A DNA stretch of 64,000 nt from Buchnera aphidicola (Acyrthosiphon lactucae) (GTDB lineage: Bacteria; Pseudomonadota; Gammaproteobacteria; Enterobacterales; Enterobacteriaceae). The position numbers were made by a program, and so were the translations under genes. The stretch spans positions 372,001-436,000 of the forward strand of contig NZ_CP034891.1 in assembly GCF_005083565.1 (NCBI RefSeq). Reading direction: 5' to 3'. This document shows positions 38,998 through 50,428 of the stretch, piece after piece (the first letter of the stretch is position 1; each line of letters begins with the position of its first letter). The notes under the pieces were generated by a model. The model did no database searches and had not been told where the DNA came from. It was given only the letters and a program-made list of their open reading frames with translations.

Positions 38998-40800
38998 TTA
39001 AACATTTCTACGACGAAAAGAAGATGGTTTAAGTTCGTTTTTTTTAGATCCATTCGATTTATTTAAACTATTTTCAAAAACACGACGGTTAGTATTTTTA
39101 TCTCTATTAAAAATAGAACGATTAGATGTTTTGTTTTCATAATTCCGTGAATCTTTTAATAATTTAATATTAATTGGTTTATTTAAGATTCTAGTACGAG
39201 TGAAATGTTGCAATAAATCTTTAGAAATCCCTTTAGGCAATTCAATGGTGGAATAAGAAGAAAAAAGTTTAATATTGCCAATATTACGACTATTAATATT
39301 TCCTTCATTAGCAATTGCTCCAACTATATGACGTACTTCAACACCATCATTACGACCTACTTCAATGCGATATAATTCTAAATCTTTATTATCACGACGT
39401 TCACGACGTGGTCGACTATTTCGATTATCTTCACGTCGACGATCATCTTTGAATAATAAATCTCTAGATGGACGTTTTATTATATCTGGCTTGATAATTA
39501 AAGGACGCTCTCCTTGAGCCATTTTCAACAAAGCAGCTGCTAAAGTTTTTATATCTAAATCATCTGTAGAATATAATTTATCTAATAAAGCACTATATTG
39601 ATCCAAGTCTCGACTTTCTAATTGTTGTTGTACCTTTTTTGCAAATTGTTCAAGACGTCGTTGACATAATAGCTCTATTTTAGGTAATTGAACTTCTGGA
39701 ATAGATTGTTTGATAGTACGCTCTATATTACGTAATAAACGACGTTCACGGTTTTCAACAAATAATAATGCTCGACCCGCTCGACCTGCTCGACCTGTAC
39801 GACCGATACGATGAACATAAGATTCTGAATCCATAGGAATATCATAGTTAATAACAAAACTAATACGATCCACATCTAAACCACGTGCTGCAACATCTGT
39901 AGCAATTAAAATATCTAATCTACCATTTTTTAATCTTTCTAGAGTTTGTTCTCGTAATGCTTGATTCATATCTCCATTTAATGCAGCACTATTATATCCA
40001 TTACGTTCTAATGCCTCAGAAACTTCTAAAGTTGCATTTTTAGTGCGCACAAAAATAATTGTAGCAGAAAAATCTTCTGCTTCTAAAAAACGAATTAATG
40101 CATCAGTTTTTCGACCATATACCATCCAATAACTTTGTTTAATATCTGGACGTGTAGTGATATTAGATTGTATTTTTATCTCTTTTGGATTTTTCATAAA
40201 TCTTTTAGAAATACGACGAATTGCTTCTGGCATTGTAGCTGAAAATAATGCAGTCTGATGTTCTTTAGGAATCTGAGCCATAATTGTTTCTACATCTTCT
40301 ATAAACCCCATACGTAACATTTCGTCTGCTTCATCTAAAACTAATCCATGTAAGTTTGAAAGATTAAGAGTTCCTCTTTTTAAATGATCTAATAACCGAC
40401 CAGGAGTTCCTACAACAATTTGAGGACCTTGTCGTAACGCACGTAATTGCAGTTCGTATCTTTGACCACCATACAAAGGTAATACATGTATTCCAACCAT
40501 ATATTTAGAAAAATCTGAAAATGCTTCTGCTACTTGAACTGCTAGTTCTCTTGTAGGAGCTAATACTAATATTTGAGGAGCTTTTAAATTGATATTAAGA
40601 TTATGTAATAGTGGCAATGAAAAAGCAGCTGTTTTACCACTTCCAGTTTGCGCCATACCTAAAACATCACGTCCTTCTAAAAGTAGAGGGATACAAGATG
40701 CTTGAATAGGAGAAGGTTTAACATATCCCATTTCATTTAAAGATTGAATAATAAAGGGATTTAAACCAAGAAAAGAAAATGTGCTTTCAATATGAGTCAT
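38998..40800 (-). CDS. deaD: DeaD (CsdA), DEAD-box RNA helicase
   Basis: DeaD unwinds RNA during ribosome assembly and cold adaptation and can join the degradosome. The helicase core has [31 protein letters not shown] and [10 protein letters not shown]. The C-terminal part is Arg-rich (RPRRERRD) with an RNA-binding domain near residues 475-560. It has 600 residues against 629. In E. coli nlpI separates it from pnp; it is lost here and a 377-base gap remains. Confidence 0.95.
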   Translation of the reverse strand: MTHIESTFSFLGLNPFIIQSLNEMGYVKPSPIQASCIPLLLEGRDVLGMAQTGSGKTAAFSLPLLHNLNINLKAPQILVLAPTRELAVQVAEAFSDFSKYMVGIHVLPLYGGQRYELQLRALRQGPQIVVGTPGRLLDHLKRGTLNLSNLHGLVLDEADEMLRMGFIEDVETIMAQIPKEHQTALFSATMPEAIRRISKRFMKNPKEIKIQSNITTRPDIKQSYWMVYGRKTDALIRFLEAEDFSATIIFVRTKNATLEVSEALERNGYNSAALNGDMNQALREQTLERLKNGRLDILIATDVAARGLDVDRISFVINYDIPMDSESYVHRIGRTGRAGRAGRALLFVENRERRLLRNIERTIKQSIPEVQLPKIELLCQRRLEQFAKKVQQQLESRDLDQYSALLDKLYSTDDLDIKTLAAALLKMAQGERPLIIKPDIIKRPSRDLLFKDDRRREDNRNSRPRRERRDNKDLELYRIEVGRNDGVEVRHIVGAIANEGNINSRNIGNIKLFSSYSTIELPKGISKDLLQHFTRTRILNKPINIKLLKDSRNYENKTSNRSIFNRDKNTNRRVFENSLNKSNGSKKNELKPSSFRRRNV

Positions 40801-41177
40801 GCAATAGATATGCCTTTTAAGTTACAGAGGCCAGTCTACATAGCTCATTATGAAAATATTGATTTATTCTCATTGAAAAGTGTGAACCGGCTCAAATTAA
40901 ATGATCTAAAAAAATAAAATTATTGAACTCTTTTAAGAATTAATAATATTTATTAGTTATTGCCAATGATTTTTTTAAATTTTTTATTAAAAAAATAACA
41001 TTAGCAACTTATTGAAGTTTATTTTTTAAAAAATTATATATCTATATTATATAATAGTTATCTTAAAATAAAATAATTAAGTTTTATACTATTTATGTCT
41101 ATATGGTACTATTGGAAAAGATATAAATCTATATCTTATTTAAAAAATATAAACAATATTAAATTAAAATAATTATA
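40801..41177 (-). promoter_or_regulatory. Probable deaD 5' leader in the pnp-deaD gap
   Basis: The gap between pnp and deaD contains no gene. The 120 bases next to deaD (about 40807-40905) are clearly richer in G/C than the rest of the gap and other intergenic DNA; on the minus strand they include GAGCCGGTTCACAC and GACTGGCCTCTG. E. coli deaD mRNA has a long cold-regulated leader, so selective retention of a leader RNA is the likely reading. The distal part (40906-41177) is AT-rich and shows nothing recognisable. Confidence 0.45.
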
Positions 41178-43301
41178 TCAGATAATAGTATTATTTATTG
41201 ATTTATTAGAAATAATAGAGCTTTCTATTTCTTTAATACTTAATCTTAAACGACCTTGTCGATCTATTTCTAAAACTTTTACAGATATTATTTGATCAAT
41301 TTTTAAATGATTAGATACTTTATCTACTCGTTTATTAGAAATCTGTGAAATATGTACTAAACCTTCCTTTCCTAAACCAATAGAAACAAAAGCACCGAAA
41401 TCAACAATACGAGTAACTTTTCCAGAATAAATACGACCTACTTCAATTTCAGCTGTAATTTCTTCAATTCTACGAATAGCATTCTTGGCTTTTTCTCTAA
41501 CAGTAGATGATATTTTTACTGTTCCATCGTCTTCAATTTCAATTATAGTTCCAGTTTCTTCAGTTAGCATACGAATAACAGAACCTCCTTTTCCTATAAC
41601 ATCTTTAATTTTTTCAGGATTTATTTTAATAGTATGAATACGAGGTGCAAATTCAGAAATTTCATTTCTAGATTTATTTAACGCTTGGTTCATTACATTT
41701 AAAATATGTAGTCTAGCTGATCTTGCTTCATTTAAAGCTGAGTGTATAATTTCATTAGTAATTCCTTCTATCTTCATATCCATTTGTAAAGCTGTAATTC
41801 CTTCTTTTGTACCAGAAACTTTAAAATCCATATCGCCTAAATGATCTTCATCCCCTAAAATATCTGAAAGTAAAACATATTTATTTCCTTCTTTAACTAA
41901 ACCCATTGCTATTCCAGCAACAGCTGATTTAATAGGTACTCCTGCATCCATTAAAGCTAGAGAAGCGCCACAAACAGAAGCCATAGAAGAAGAACCATTA
42001 GATTCAGTAATTTCAGATACTACTCGAATAGTATAAGGAAAATTATCTAATTTAGGCATTACAGCTAAAAGGCTTCTTTTAGCAAGACGACCATGACCAA
42101 TTTCTCGTCTTTTAGGTGATCCCACCATTCCTATTTCACCAACAGAATAAGGAGGAAAATTATAGTGAAATAAAAAATTGTCTACTCTATCTCCTAATAA
42201 TTCATCTAAATTTTGTGCATCTCGAGATGTTCCTAAAGTTACAGAAACTAAAGATTGAGTTTCTCCTCTAGTAAACAAAGCAGAACCATGTGTTCGGGGC
42301 AAAATACCAGTACGCACATCTAAAGCACGAATCATATCTTTTTCACGTCCATCAATACGTGTTTGATTACTTAAGATACGTTTACGTACAATTTTTTTTT
42401 CAATTTTTTGGAAAACATCCTCTATTTCTAATACATCTATATTTGCATTTTCTTCTAAAAATATTTTAATCAAATCCTCTTTAAGATTATTTAATTTTTC
42501 AATTCTTTCTTGTTTATTAAAAATAAAATAAGCATTACTTATATCTTTTTCAGATAAATCAATTATTTTTGATTCTAATGTTTTATTTATTTCTGGATAA
42601 GATATTACCCAAGGTAATTTACTAGCTTCATTTGACAAAGAACGAATATTATTAATTACTACTTGTTGTTGTTGATGACCGAATACAATAGCTCCAAGCA
42701 TTTGTTCTTCACTTAATATTTTAGATTCAGCTTCTACCATAAGAATAGCATTTTGAGTTCCTGAAACTACTAAATCTAAAGAACTATTTTTCATATCATC
42801 ACTAATAGGATTTAAAATATATTGATTGTTAACATAACCTACTCTAGCAGCACCTACTGGACCATAGAATGGAATTCCTGACAAACTAAGTGCTGCAGAT
42901 GCACCTATAATAGAAATTATATCAGGATTAATTTGCGGATTAACTGATACTACTGTAGCAATTATTTGAATTTCATTAAAAAAATTTTTTGGAAATAATG
43001 GACGAATAGGTCGATCAATTAATCGAGCTGTTAATATTTCATTTTCACTTGGTCGTCCTTCTCTTCTAAAAAAACCACCAGGTATACGACCTGCTGCATA
43101 TGTACGTTCTTGATAATTAACAGTAAGAGGGAAAAACTTTTGTCCTATATGTATTTTTTTTTGTCCAACAACAGTTACAAAAACTGCGGTATCATCCATA
43201 CTAGCCATAACAGCAGCTGTAGCCTGTCGAGCCATTACACCTGTCTCTAAAGTGATGGTATGTTGTCCATATTGAAATTTACGTACAATTGGATTTAGCA
43301 A
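41178..43301 (-). CDS. pnp: Polynucleotide phosphorylase
   Basis: PNPase degrades RNA 3' to 5' phosphorolytically and in E. coli binds the C-terminus of RNase E. Two RNase PH domains (about 1-230 and 310-540) are joined by a helical linker, followed by a KH domain ([15 protein letters not shown]) and an S1 domain ([18 protein letters not shown]). It has 707 residues against 711. A strong terminator lies between rpsO and pnp, so expression probably relies on a promoter or read-through after that site. Confidence 0.97.
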   Translation of the reverse strand: MLNPIVRKFQYGQHTITLETGVMARQATAAVMASMDDTAVFVTVVGQKKIHIGQKFFPLTVNYQERTYAAGRIPGGFFRREGRPSENEILTARLIDRPIRPLFPKNFFNEIQIIATVVSVNPQINPDIISIIGASAALSLSGIPFYGPVGAARVGYVNNQYILNPISDDMKNSSLDLVVSGTQNAILMVEAESKILSEEQMLGAIVFGHQQQQVVINNIRSLSNEASKLPWVISYPEINKTLESKIIDLSEKDISNAYFIFNKQERIEKLNNLKEDLIKIFLEENANIDVLEIEDVFQKIEKKIVRKRILSNQTRIDGREKDMIRALDVRTGILPRTHGSALFTRGETQSLVSVTLGTSRDAQNLDELLGDRVDNFLFHYNFPPYSVGEIGMVGSPKRREIGHGRLAKRSLLAVMPKLDNFPYTIRVVSEITESNGSSSMASVCGASLALMDAGVPIKSAVAGIAMGLVKEGNKYVLLSDILGDEDHLGDMDFKVSGTKEGITALQMDMKIEGITNEIIHSALNEARSARLHILNVMNQALNKSRNEISEFAPRIHTIKINPEKIKDVIGKGGSVIRMLTEETGTIIEIEDDGTVKISSTVREKAKNAIRRIEEITAEIEVGRIYSGKVTRIVDFGAFVSIGLGKEGLVHISQISNKRVDKVSNHLKIDQIISVKVLEIDRQGRLRLSIKEIESSIISNKSINNTII

Positions 43302-43421
43302 AATAATATCCTTAAAAATAAAACTAATTTTTTAATAAAAATAAATTGCATTTTTAAAAATTTTTTATGATTAATAAAAAAAATAGTATTTAATCTGAAA
43401 AATATAAATAAAACTGTAAAA

Positions 43422-43442
43422 AAAGGGCTAATAAAGCCCTTT
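43422..43442 (-). terminator. Terminator/attenuator between rpsO and pnp
   Basis: On the minus strand AAAGGGCT-TTATT-AGCCCTTT forms eight perfect pairs followed by a T-run. It lies 74 bases past the rpsO stop and before pnp, the position of the E. coli rpsO terminator. Confidence 0.85.
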
Positions 43443-43515
43443 GTAAAAAAACATTTATTTTTTATTAATAAAAAATTTTTGATTTTATCGTGTTTATAGT
43501 TTTTATAAAAATAAT

Positions 43516-43785
43516 TTATCGTCTTAAGTGTAGTTCTTCAATTAAAGCGGTATAACGAGATATATTTTTTTTCTTTAAATAATCTAATAATTTACGACGT
43601 TTTGATACCATATTTAAAAGACCTCTACGACTACAATGATCTTTTTTATGTTGAGAAAAATGTATTTGAAGATGATTAATTTGATTTGTTAACAATACAA
43701 CTTGAACTTCTGTTATTCCACTATTTTTTTCAGATTTACCATATTTTAAAATAACATTTTTTTTGTCTATTGCAGATAAAGCCAT
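43516..43785 (-). CDS. rpsO: Ribosomal protein S15
   Basis: S15 is a primary 16S rRNA-binding protein of the small subunit. The ATG at 43785 gives 89 residues, equal to E. coli, and GGAG lies seven bases upstream; an in-frame ATG four codons earlier overlaps that site and is rejected. Conserved segments are [16 protein letters not shown] and [25 protein letters not shown]. Confidence 0.96.
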   Translation of the reverse strand: MALSAIDKKNVILKYGKSEKNSGITEVQVVLLTNQINHLQIHFSQHKKDHCSRRGLLNMVSKRRKLLDYLKKKNISRYTALIEELHLRR

Positions 43786-43884
43786 ATAATACTCCATATA
43801 TTTAAAACTATATTAAATTACTTCTAACTTAATTAAGTTATTTGAAATAATATCATGCTAATCTTAAATTTAATAGTGAATAAC

Positions 43885-44823
43885 TTAATTAGTAAATCTA
43901 GAAACCAATCGATATGGAATTAATAATGCTTCTGTATTAATTTTTCCTAATCCGATAAATATCTTATTTTTTTCTTCTATTACACGTACTAAACTATTTT
44001 TTATATTAGAAAAAAATTCTATTTTTTGTCCTAATTTAAAATTATATGATTGTTTGAAAGAAAGATATACTTTAGGTAAAAAAGAAACAGGACTGTCTAC
44101 TGGCATTAATAAATTATCTATATTTTTAAAAAAATTAATATTATCAATATTATTTTTATTTAATAATTTATATAAATTAGAAATTGTCACTAATTGAGTA
44201 TAAAGGTATGAAGCTACTTGTAAGCGCCGTAAAAATACAACATGAGCACCACAACCTAATTTTTCTCCTAAATCATCAATAAGTGTTCGAACATAAGTTC
44301 CTTTTGAACAAAGTATTTTAAATTCAATTAAGTTTTTTTCTTGATTGATAGCATATATATTATATACTATGACTTTTCTTATGTTACGTTTAACTTTCAA
44401 TCCCTGACGTGCATATTTATATAATGGTATACCATTATATTTAATTGCTGAATACATTGAAGGAACTTGTTCAATTAAACCAGTTAATTCTTTTATAGAT
44501 AAATTAAGTTGATAAGAAGTAAATAAAATAGGACGTTTTTTTATAACAATCCCATCTGAATCAGATGTAGATGTTTTTTCACCTAATTTAGCAATAACAT
44601 GATATCGTTTATTAGAATCTTTTAAATAATGTGAAAATTTTGCACATTCTCCAAAACAAATCGGTAGCATACCTGTGGCTAATGGATCTAGTGTTCCAAT
44701 ATAACCTGCTTTTTTTGCATTAAAAATAGTTTTAACTTTTTGTAAAGCATTATTGGAAGATATACCTTGAGGTTTATCTAGCAAAAGTAGTCCATGAACA
44801 TTACGTTTTTTGTTAAAAAACAT
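43885..44823 (-). CDS. truB: TruB, tRNA pseudouridine-55 synthase
   Basis: TruB makes pseudouridine 55 in the T-loop of tRNAs. The catalytic Asp46 is in GYIGTLDPLATGMLPICFGE, preceded by LLLDKPQGISSN. The C-terminal PUA-like domain is shorter and less conserved. It has 312 residues against 314. It lies between rpsO and rbfA as in E. coli, in the nusA-infB-rbfA-truB-rpsO-pnp run. Confidence 0.96.
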   Translation of the reverse strand: MFFNKKRNVHGLLLLDKPQGISSNNALQKVKTIFNAKKAGYIGTLDPLATGMLPICFGECAKFSHYLKDSNKRYHVIAKLGEKTSTSDSDGIVIKKRPILFTSYQLNLSIKELTGLIEQVPSMYSAIKYNGIPLYKYARQGLKVKRNIRKVIVYNIYAINQEKNLIEFKILCSKGTYVRTLIDDLGEKLGCGAHVVFLRRLQVASYLYTQLVTISNLYKLLNKNNIDNINFFKNIDNLLMPVDSPVSFLPKVYLSFKQSYNFKLGQKIEFFSNIKNSLVRVIEEKNKIFIGLGKINTEALLIPYRLVSRFTN

Positions 44824-44860
44824 CTATTTTCCTTTATTTTATGGATAAAAAAATACATTC

Positions 44861-45223
44861 CTATTCTTGTTTTTCTAATTTTTCTAAAATAAAAGAAATT
44901 TTATTGCCTTTGAAAAAAGAATTATCATGATAAAAAATAATATTTGGGATAATTCTTAATCTCATTTTTTTACATAATAATTTTCGAATATAACCAGTAG
45001 ATTTATTTAATATGATTATTTTTTTTTTTATATTTAATTTATTATAGTTTTGTAAAAAACTAACAAATACTTGAGCATGAGATAAATCTTTAGAAACTTG
45101 TACTTCCGAAACAGTTATTATCGTATTAATACGCGGATCTTTAAGTGAATACTGTATAATTGAAGCAATATTTTTTTGTAATTCTTGAGAAATACGAACA
45201 GATCGATTAAACAATTTTTCCAT
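44861..45223 (-). CDS. rbfA: RbfA, ribosome-binding factor A
   Basis: RbfA binds the 30S subunit near the 5' helix of 16S rRNA during maturation and is important at low temperature. The KH-like fold is represented by RVSQELQKNIASIIQ-like sequence at the N-terminus, DPRINTIITVSEVQVSKDLSHAQVFVSF in the middle and LRIIPNIIFYHDNS. It has 120 residues against 133; the flexible C-terminal tail is cut short. Confidence 0.93.
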   Translation of the reverse strand: MEKLFNRSVRISQELQKNIASIIQYSLKDPRINTIITVSEVQVSKDLSHAQVFVSFLQNYNKLNIKKKIIILNKSTGYIRKLLCKKMRLRIIPNIIFYHDNSFFKGNKISFILEKLEKQE

Positions 45224-45268
45224 AATTATATTACCAAATTAAATATTTTATAAAATATACATCATGGT

Positions 45269-47905
45269 TTATAACATTCTCTTAATTTCTTTAATTTCAA
45301 AAACTTCTATAATATCTCCAACACGTACATCATTGTAATTTTTTATACCAATTCCACATTCCAATCCATTTCGTATTTCATTTACATCTTCTTTAAAACG
45401 ACGTAAAGATTCTAATTCACCTTCATATATCACTATATTATCTCTTAATATATGAACAGGATTACTGCGTTTAATAATACCTTCTACAACCATACAACCG
45501 GCAATCAAACCAAATTTAGGAGATTTAAATATATTTCTAACTTCAGCTAAACCAATAATATTTTCTTTATATTCAGGTGATAAAAGACCTGTCATAGCAG
45601 ATTTAACTTCATCAAGTAAATCATAAATAACTGAATAATACCGAAGATCTAAATGTTCTGAATTAATAATTTTTTTAGCGGAAGAATCTGCACGAACATT
45701 AAATCCTAAAATAATAGCATTTGAGGCTAGTGCTAAAGAAGCATCTGTTTCTGTAATACCTCCAATACCTAGTCCTATTATTTTTATTTTTACTTCATTA
45801 GTAGATAGTTTTAATAAAGCTCCAGAAATAGCTTCTAAAGATCCTTGTACATCAGATTTAAGAATAATTTTTAATTCAGAAATATCATTTTTATTTATAT
45901 TATTAAACATATCATCTAAATTTGTTCTATTCTGATTTGATAATTTTATCTCGCGCGATTTTTCTTTACGATAAGATGCTACCTCTCTTGCTTTTTTCTC
46001 GTCACGAACTACAGTAACCACATCTCCTGAAAAAGGAACTTTAGATAATCCTAATATTTCTACTGGTATAGATGGTCCTGCACTTAAAACTTCTTGTCCA
46101 CTAGCATCACGCAAAGCTTTAATACGACCATATTCAAAGCCACATAATATTATATCCCCTTTATTTAATTTTCCTTTTTTTACTAATACAGTAGCTATTG
46201 GTCCTCGGCCTTTATCAAGAAAAGACTCTATAACAATACCTTCGGCCATACCAGTGGATACTGCTTTTAATTCTAACATTTCTGCTTGTAATAAAATTAC
46301 ATTCAATAATTTATTAATACCTTTTCCTGTTTTTGCAGAAACAGATACAAATATATTTTCACCACCCCATTCTTCAGAAAGAATATTATATTTTGTTAAA
46401 TCATTTCTTATTTTATCAACATCAGAATCTATTTTATCAATTTTGTTAATAGCAACTATTACTGGAACATTAGCTTCTTTTGCATGTTGAATAGCTTCGA
46501 TTGTTTGAGGCTTTACTCCATCATCTGCTGCTACAACTAAAATTACAATATCAGTTACTTGAACTCCACGAGATCTCATTGCAGTAAATGCTGAATGTCC
46601 AGGTGTGTCTAAAAAAGTAATAGAACCTAAATCAGTTTTTACATGATAAGCACCAATATTTTGTGTAATTCCACCAGCTTCATAAAATGCTGTTTTTGTT
46701 GAACGTATATAATCTAGCAATGATGTTTTTCCATGATCCACATGTCCCATTATAGTTACTACTGGAGCTCTAATAACAGAAACATTATTTCCTGTATCAC
46801 GATCTTTCATAATTAGTTCTTCTAATACATTTTCTCGATGTATAATAACTTTATGACCCATCTCTTCTGCAATTAACTGAGCTGTATCTTGATCAAGAAT
46901 ATGATTAATCGTACCTATAATTCCCATATTCATCATATTTTTAATAACTTTAGAACTTTTAATAGCCATTTTATTTGCTAGTTCAGATACGGAAATTGTA
47001 TTACTAATAATGACATCTCTATTAATAATAGATTCAGGTTTTTGAAAAACTTGTTGTAATAAAACAGGTTTATTTTTTTGTTTATTATTTTTTTTATTAC
47101 GATTAGAAATACGAACTTCTTCTTTATAATATTTTCCATTATGAAAATTTTTATTATTTTTCTTTAGACGATGATTTTTTAAAATCCGACCATAATTTCT
47201 TTTATCTGTTTCTACTTCTCTATCATTTTCATCTTCAGCCTGACGAGCATGTAAAAATGTTGTTAAATGATAATCTTTTTTTTCTTCTGTATGAGAAGGC
47301 CAAGTTTCTATTTTTTCTTTAGTTCTTTTCAAATTATTAAAATCAAAAGAATTGGATTCTATATTTTTTTTAAATTTTTTGTTTTTTTCATCTTTATTTA
47401 AATTTTTTGATCTATTTATTTTTTTTAAGTTTAAAGATTTAAAATCAGTTTTATTTGACTCTATTTTCTCAATATTTTTTACATGTTTTTTTTCTATATT
47501 ATTAATGATTGTATTTCTTTGAAAAAATTTTTTTTCTTTATTTTTTACAGATGATATTTTATTTATTGAAGGTTTAATTATGTTTTTATTATTTAATAAC
47601 GATGTAGTTTCAAATTCATTATTTTTTAAATAAGTTCTTTTCTTTCTGATTTCTACTTGTACAGATTTATTTTTTCCTCCAACAGTTGAAACATTTAAGG
47701 TGCTACGTGTTTTTCTCTGCAAAATTAAAGTATCTAAAGAATATTTTTTTTTAGATTCTAAATGTTTTAATAAAAGTTTTTTTTCAATTATATTTATATG
47801 ATTATCTTGAGTTTTTACTATACCAATATTAGATAATTCTTTTATTAATTCATCAATTGATATTTTTATTTCATTAGATAAAATCTTTAAACTTATATCT
47901 GCCAT
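45269..47905 (-). CDS. infB: Translation initiation factor IF-2
   Basis: IF-2 is the GTPase that places initiator tRNA on the 30S subunit. The start at 47905 (MADISLKIL) has AGGAAG upstream and aligns with the E. coli N-terminus; an ATG 11 codons further up lacks a matching ribosome site and would overlap nusA. The order is N-domain, Lys/Asn-rich linker replacing the Glu/Ala-rich E. coli linker, then the G domain with [13 protein letters not shown] and NKID, then domains 2-4. It has 878 residues against 890. Confidence 0.96.
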   Translation of the reverse strand: MADISLKILSNEIKISIDELIKELSNIGIVKTQDNHINIIEKKLLLKHLESKKKYSLDTLILQRKTRSTLNVSTVGGKNKSVQVEIRKKRTYLKNNEFETTSLLNNKNIIKPSINKISSVKNKEKKFFQRNTIINNIEKKHVKNIEKIESNKTDFKSLNLKKINRSKNLNKDEKNKKFKKNIESNSFDFNNLKRTKEKIETWPSHTEEKKDYHLTTFLHARQAEDENDREVETDKRNYGRILKNHRLKKNNKNFHNGKYYKEEVRISNRNKKNNKQKNKPVLLQQVFQKPESIINRDVIISNTISVSELANKMAIKSSKVIKNMMNMGIIGTINHILDQDTAQLIAEEMGHKVIIHRENVLEELIMKDRDTGNNVSVIRAPVVTIMGHVDHGKTSLLDYIRSTKTAFYEAGGITQNIGAYHVKTDLGSITFLDTPGHSAFTAMRSRGVQVTDIVILVVAADDGVKPQTIEAIQHAKEANVPVIVAINKIDKIDSDVDKIRNDLTKYNILSEEWGGENIFVSVSAKTGKGINKLLNVILLQAEMLELKAVSTGMAEGIVIESFLDKGRGPIATVLVKKGKLNKGDIILCGFEYGRIKALRDASGQEVLSAGPSIPVEILGLSKVPFSGDVVTVVRDEKKAREVASYRKEKSREIKLSNQNRTNLDDMFNNINKNDISELKIILKSDVQGSLEAISGALLKLSTNEVKIKIIGLGIGGITETDASLALASNAIILGFNVRADSSAKKIINSEHLDLRYYSVIYDLLDEVKSAMTGLLSPEYKENIIGLAEVRNIFKSPKFGLIAGCMVVEGIIKRSNPVHILRDNIVIYEGELESLRRFKEDVNEIRNGLECGIGIKNYNDVRVGDIIEVFEIKEIKRML

Positions 47906-47921
47906 ACTCTTCTTCCTATTA

Positions 47922-49412
47922 TCAGACTTTACTACCAAACCAGCAAATATTACGAGCTGTCATAATCAATAAACCAGCTTGTTCAGGATCTAAATTTTTA
48001 ATATCAGTTAAATCATCTATTCCTTGATCAGCTAATTCTTCTAAGGTAAATATGTTCTTTTTAGCTAATTGCAAAGCTAAAACTGAATTCATACCATTAA
48101 TTTTTAATAAATCTTCTGCTGTTTTTTTTTCTTTAATCATACTATGTTTTTTATCTAATTCTATTAAGAGCAATTTATTTTTTGCACCTTCACGTACTAG
48201 TTTTGCTTCATCTTCAGTTAAACTTGTAATTTCTAGCAATTCATTAAATGGTATATAAGCTAATTCTTCAAGCGAAGAAAAACCTTCTTTTACTAAGATT
48301 TTAATAATATTTTCATTCACATTTAAATTTTTTTTAAAAATATCAAAAGCAGCATGAGCTTCTTCTTGATGTTTAGATTTAAGATCTTCTGTAGTCATAA
48401 CATTTAATTCCCAACCACTAATTTGAGAAGCTAAACGAACATTTTGACCATTTCGACCAATAGCTTGTGCTAAATTATTTATATCTACTGCTATATCCAT
48501 AGTATGACGGTCTTCATCTACAATAATAGAAGCTACATCAGCTGGAGCCATAGCGTTTATAACGAATTGAGCAGGATTATCATCCCATAAAATAATATCA
48601 ATTCGTTCTCCACATAATTCACTAGATACTGCTTGTACACGAGCTCCTCTCATACCTACACAAGCTCCTACAGGATCAATACGCTTATCATTAGTCTTAA
48701 CTGCAATTTTAGCACGGGAACCTGGATCACGTGCTGCAGCTTTTATCTCGATAATTTCTTCGCCAATTTCAGGAACTTCTATACGAAATAATTCAATAAG
48801 CATTTCAGTTTTTGAACGGCTTATAAATAATTGAGCACCACGAGCTTCTGGATATACTCCATACAAAATACCACGAATACGGTCTCCGGGACGAAAATTT
48901 TCTCTAGGCAACATACCTTCGCGTAAAATTAATGCTTCAGCATTGTTACCTAAATCTAACATTATATTATCTCTATTAATTTTTTTAACTATACCAGTAA
49001 TAATTTGACCAATATATTTACGAAATTGTTCAACTAACATTGCTCTTTCTGCTTCACGTACTTTCTGTACAATAACTTGTTTTGCAGTTTGAGTTGTTAT
49101 TCTATCAAAATCAACAGATTTAATTTGTTCTTCTATATAGTCATCAAGATAAAATTTTTCACCTTCAAAACAAGCAGCTTCTAAAGTAATTTCTCTAGTT
49201 GGTTGAGTAACTATTTCTACTACCATCCAACGTCGAAAAGTAGTAAAACTACCAGTTTTTCGATTTATACTAACTCTTACATCAATTTCTTGTTCATGTT
49301 TTTTCTTAGTTGCTGTTGCTAATGCAATTTCCAAAGCTTCAAAAATTTTTTCACGTGGGAGAGATTTTTCATTAGAAACAGCTTCGACAACAGCTAAGAT
49401 TTCTTTATTCAT
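47922..49412 (-). CDS. nusA: NusA, transcription termination/antitermination factor
   Basis: NusA binds RNA polymerase and nascent RNA to modulate pausing and termination. The N-terminal polymerase-binding domain (about 1-130) is followed by S1 ([18 protein letters not shown]), two KH domains ([33 protein letters not shown]) and two acidic repeats. It has 496 residues against 495. In E. coli metY and rimP precede it; neither is present in the 343 bases upstream. Confidence 0.97.
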   Translation of the reverse strand: MNKEILAVVEAVSNEKSLPREKIFEALEIALATATKKKHEQEIDVRVSINRKTGSFTTFRRWMVVEIVTQPTREITLEAACFEGEKFYLDDYIEEQIKSVDFDRITTQTAKQVIVQKVREAERAMLVEQFRKYIGQIITGIVKKINRDNIMLDLGNNAEALILREGMLPRENFRPGDRIRGILYGVYPEARGAQLFISRSKTEMLIELFRIEVPEIGEEIIEIKAAARDPGSRAKIAVKTNDKRIDPVGACVGMRGARVQAVSSELCGERIDIILWDDNPAQFVINAMAPADVASIIVDEDRHTMDIAVDINNLAQAIGRNGQNVRLASQISGWELNVMTTEDLKSKHQEEAHAAFDIFKKNLNVNENIIKILVKEGFSSLEELAYIPFNELLEITSLTEDEAKLVREGAKNKLLLIELDKKHSMIKEKKTAEDLLKINGMNSVLALQLAKKNIFTLEELADQGIDDLTDIKNLDPEQAGLLIMTARNICWFGSKV

Positions 49413-49755
49413 ATTGAGAACCTCAAAATAAAAATTTTTAAAATGAGTAATTAAAGCTCATTTTACATGTATTAATTACAAAAAAATTTAATTATGAAAT
49501 TAGATAATTAATACACTAATTTTTATTAATCAAGAGTTTATATAATTAATTATTACTTAATATTTAAAGACCGATTAAGTTATATAATTTAAAATAAATA
49601 TTCTAATAAAAAACCCCGAAAACTCGGGGTTTCAGGTGCTATCACCCTATATGTAAAATTTTTATTAATAATATTAAATAATATTAAATATTTAAGTATT
49701 ATTAATTTTAAAATTAATCAAATCGTTAAAAAAATATTATTTAATAGTATCTTAG
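49413..49755. other. Gap between tRNA-Leu and nusA
   Basis: No gene is visible in these 343 bases. In E. coli metY (initiator tRNA) and rimP lie here; no tRNA fold or RimP-like frame remains. It contains the terminator at 49611-49632 and next to it a small GGTG/CACC hairpin (49636-49646). The rest is AT-rich; the nusA promoter must be between the terminator and 49412. Confidence 0.5.
49611..49632 (-). terminator. Terminator of the tRNA-Leu transcript
   Basis: On the minus strand AAACCCCGA-GTTT-TCGGGGTTT gives nine perfect pairs followed by a TTT run. It lies about 125 bases after the tRNA and before nusA, and is the most GC-rich hairpin of its kind in the window. Confidence 0.85.
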
Positions 49756-49838
49756 TACCGAGAATGGGATTTGAACCCATACGCCTATTCGGCACTATCC
49801 CCTCAAGATAGCGTGTCTACCAATTTCACCATCTCGGT
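49756..49838 (-). tRNA. leuU: tRNA-Leu (GAG)
   Basis: The minus strand folds into a class II tRNA: acceptor ACCGAGA pairs with TCTCGGT, the D-arm contains the usual TGGTAGACACGC, the anticodon stem CTATC/GATAG holds loop TTGAGGG with anticodon GAG, a long variable arm follows, and the T-arm ends GGGTTCAAATCCC. Discriminator base is A. The next bases on the minus strand are CTA, so the 3' CCA is not encoded and must be added by tRNA nucleotidyltransferase. The position beside secG is that of E. coli leuU. Confidence 0.95.
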
Positions 49839-49885
49839 AAAAATTTATTATAATCATATGTATTTTATATTGAAAAATACAATAA

Positions 49886-50215
49886 TTAATTAGGTATATC
49901 AGAATTTAATATTTTTTTATTTGAAAAATTTTTTTTTGTTATAGTTTTCTTATTATTATCTTCCCAAAAAAAATTTGAATTAATTTTTTTGCTATTAATA
50001 TTACATAAAATAATACTTGTCACTAAAAATAAAAAAGAAAATATTCTAATAATATTAGTTGTAAAACTATTTGTCTTAATACCACTGAGAAATTTAATAT
50101 TATTTTTTGTATTTAAATGAACTGTATTATTTAGTCCTTTTCCCGGTTGTAGTAAAATAAAAAAAACTAAAGACACAGAAACAAAAATAAAAAAAGTTAA
50201 AAAAAACAAATACAT
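49886..50215 (-). CDS. secG: SecG, protein translocase subunit
   Basis: SecG is a small inner-membrane partner of SecYE that helps preprotein translocation. Two hydrophobic segments (residues 1-22 and about 51-70) flank the conserved [14 protein letters not shown] cytosolic loop. It has 109 residues, close to E. coli (110). The C-terminal tail is Lys/Asn-rich. It lies between glmM and tRNA-Leu as in E. coli. Confidence 0.93.
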   Translation of the reverse strand: MYLFFLTFFIFVSVSLVFFILLQPGKGLNNTVHLNTKNNIKFLSGIKTNSFTTNIIRIFSFLFLVTSIILCNINSKKINSNFFWEDNNKKTITKKNFSNKKILNSDIPN

Positions 50216-50428
50216 AAAAAATTATTCCCTTTTTTACAAAATCGTACTATTTATAATAAATTTATTTTTTTTATTAAGAACAGCATATCTTTTTTATAAA
50301 AAAATTTTTAATAAAGAATTTATATATAAATTTTACATATAAATTATCTATGTAATTTTAAAAATATTAATAGTTTATTTTAATTTGCAATAATATATTA
50401 TAACCATAATATTTATAAAATATATAAA

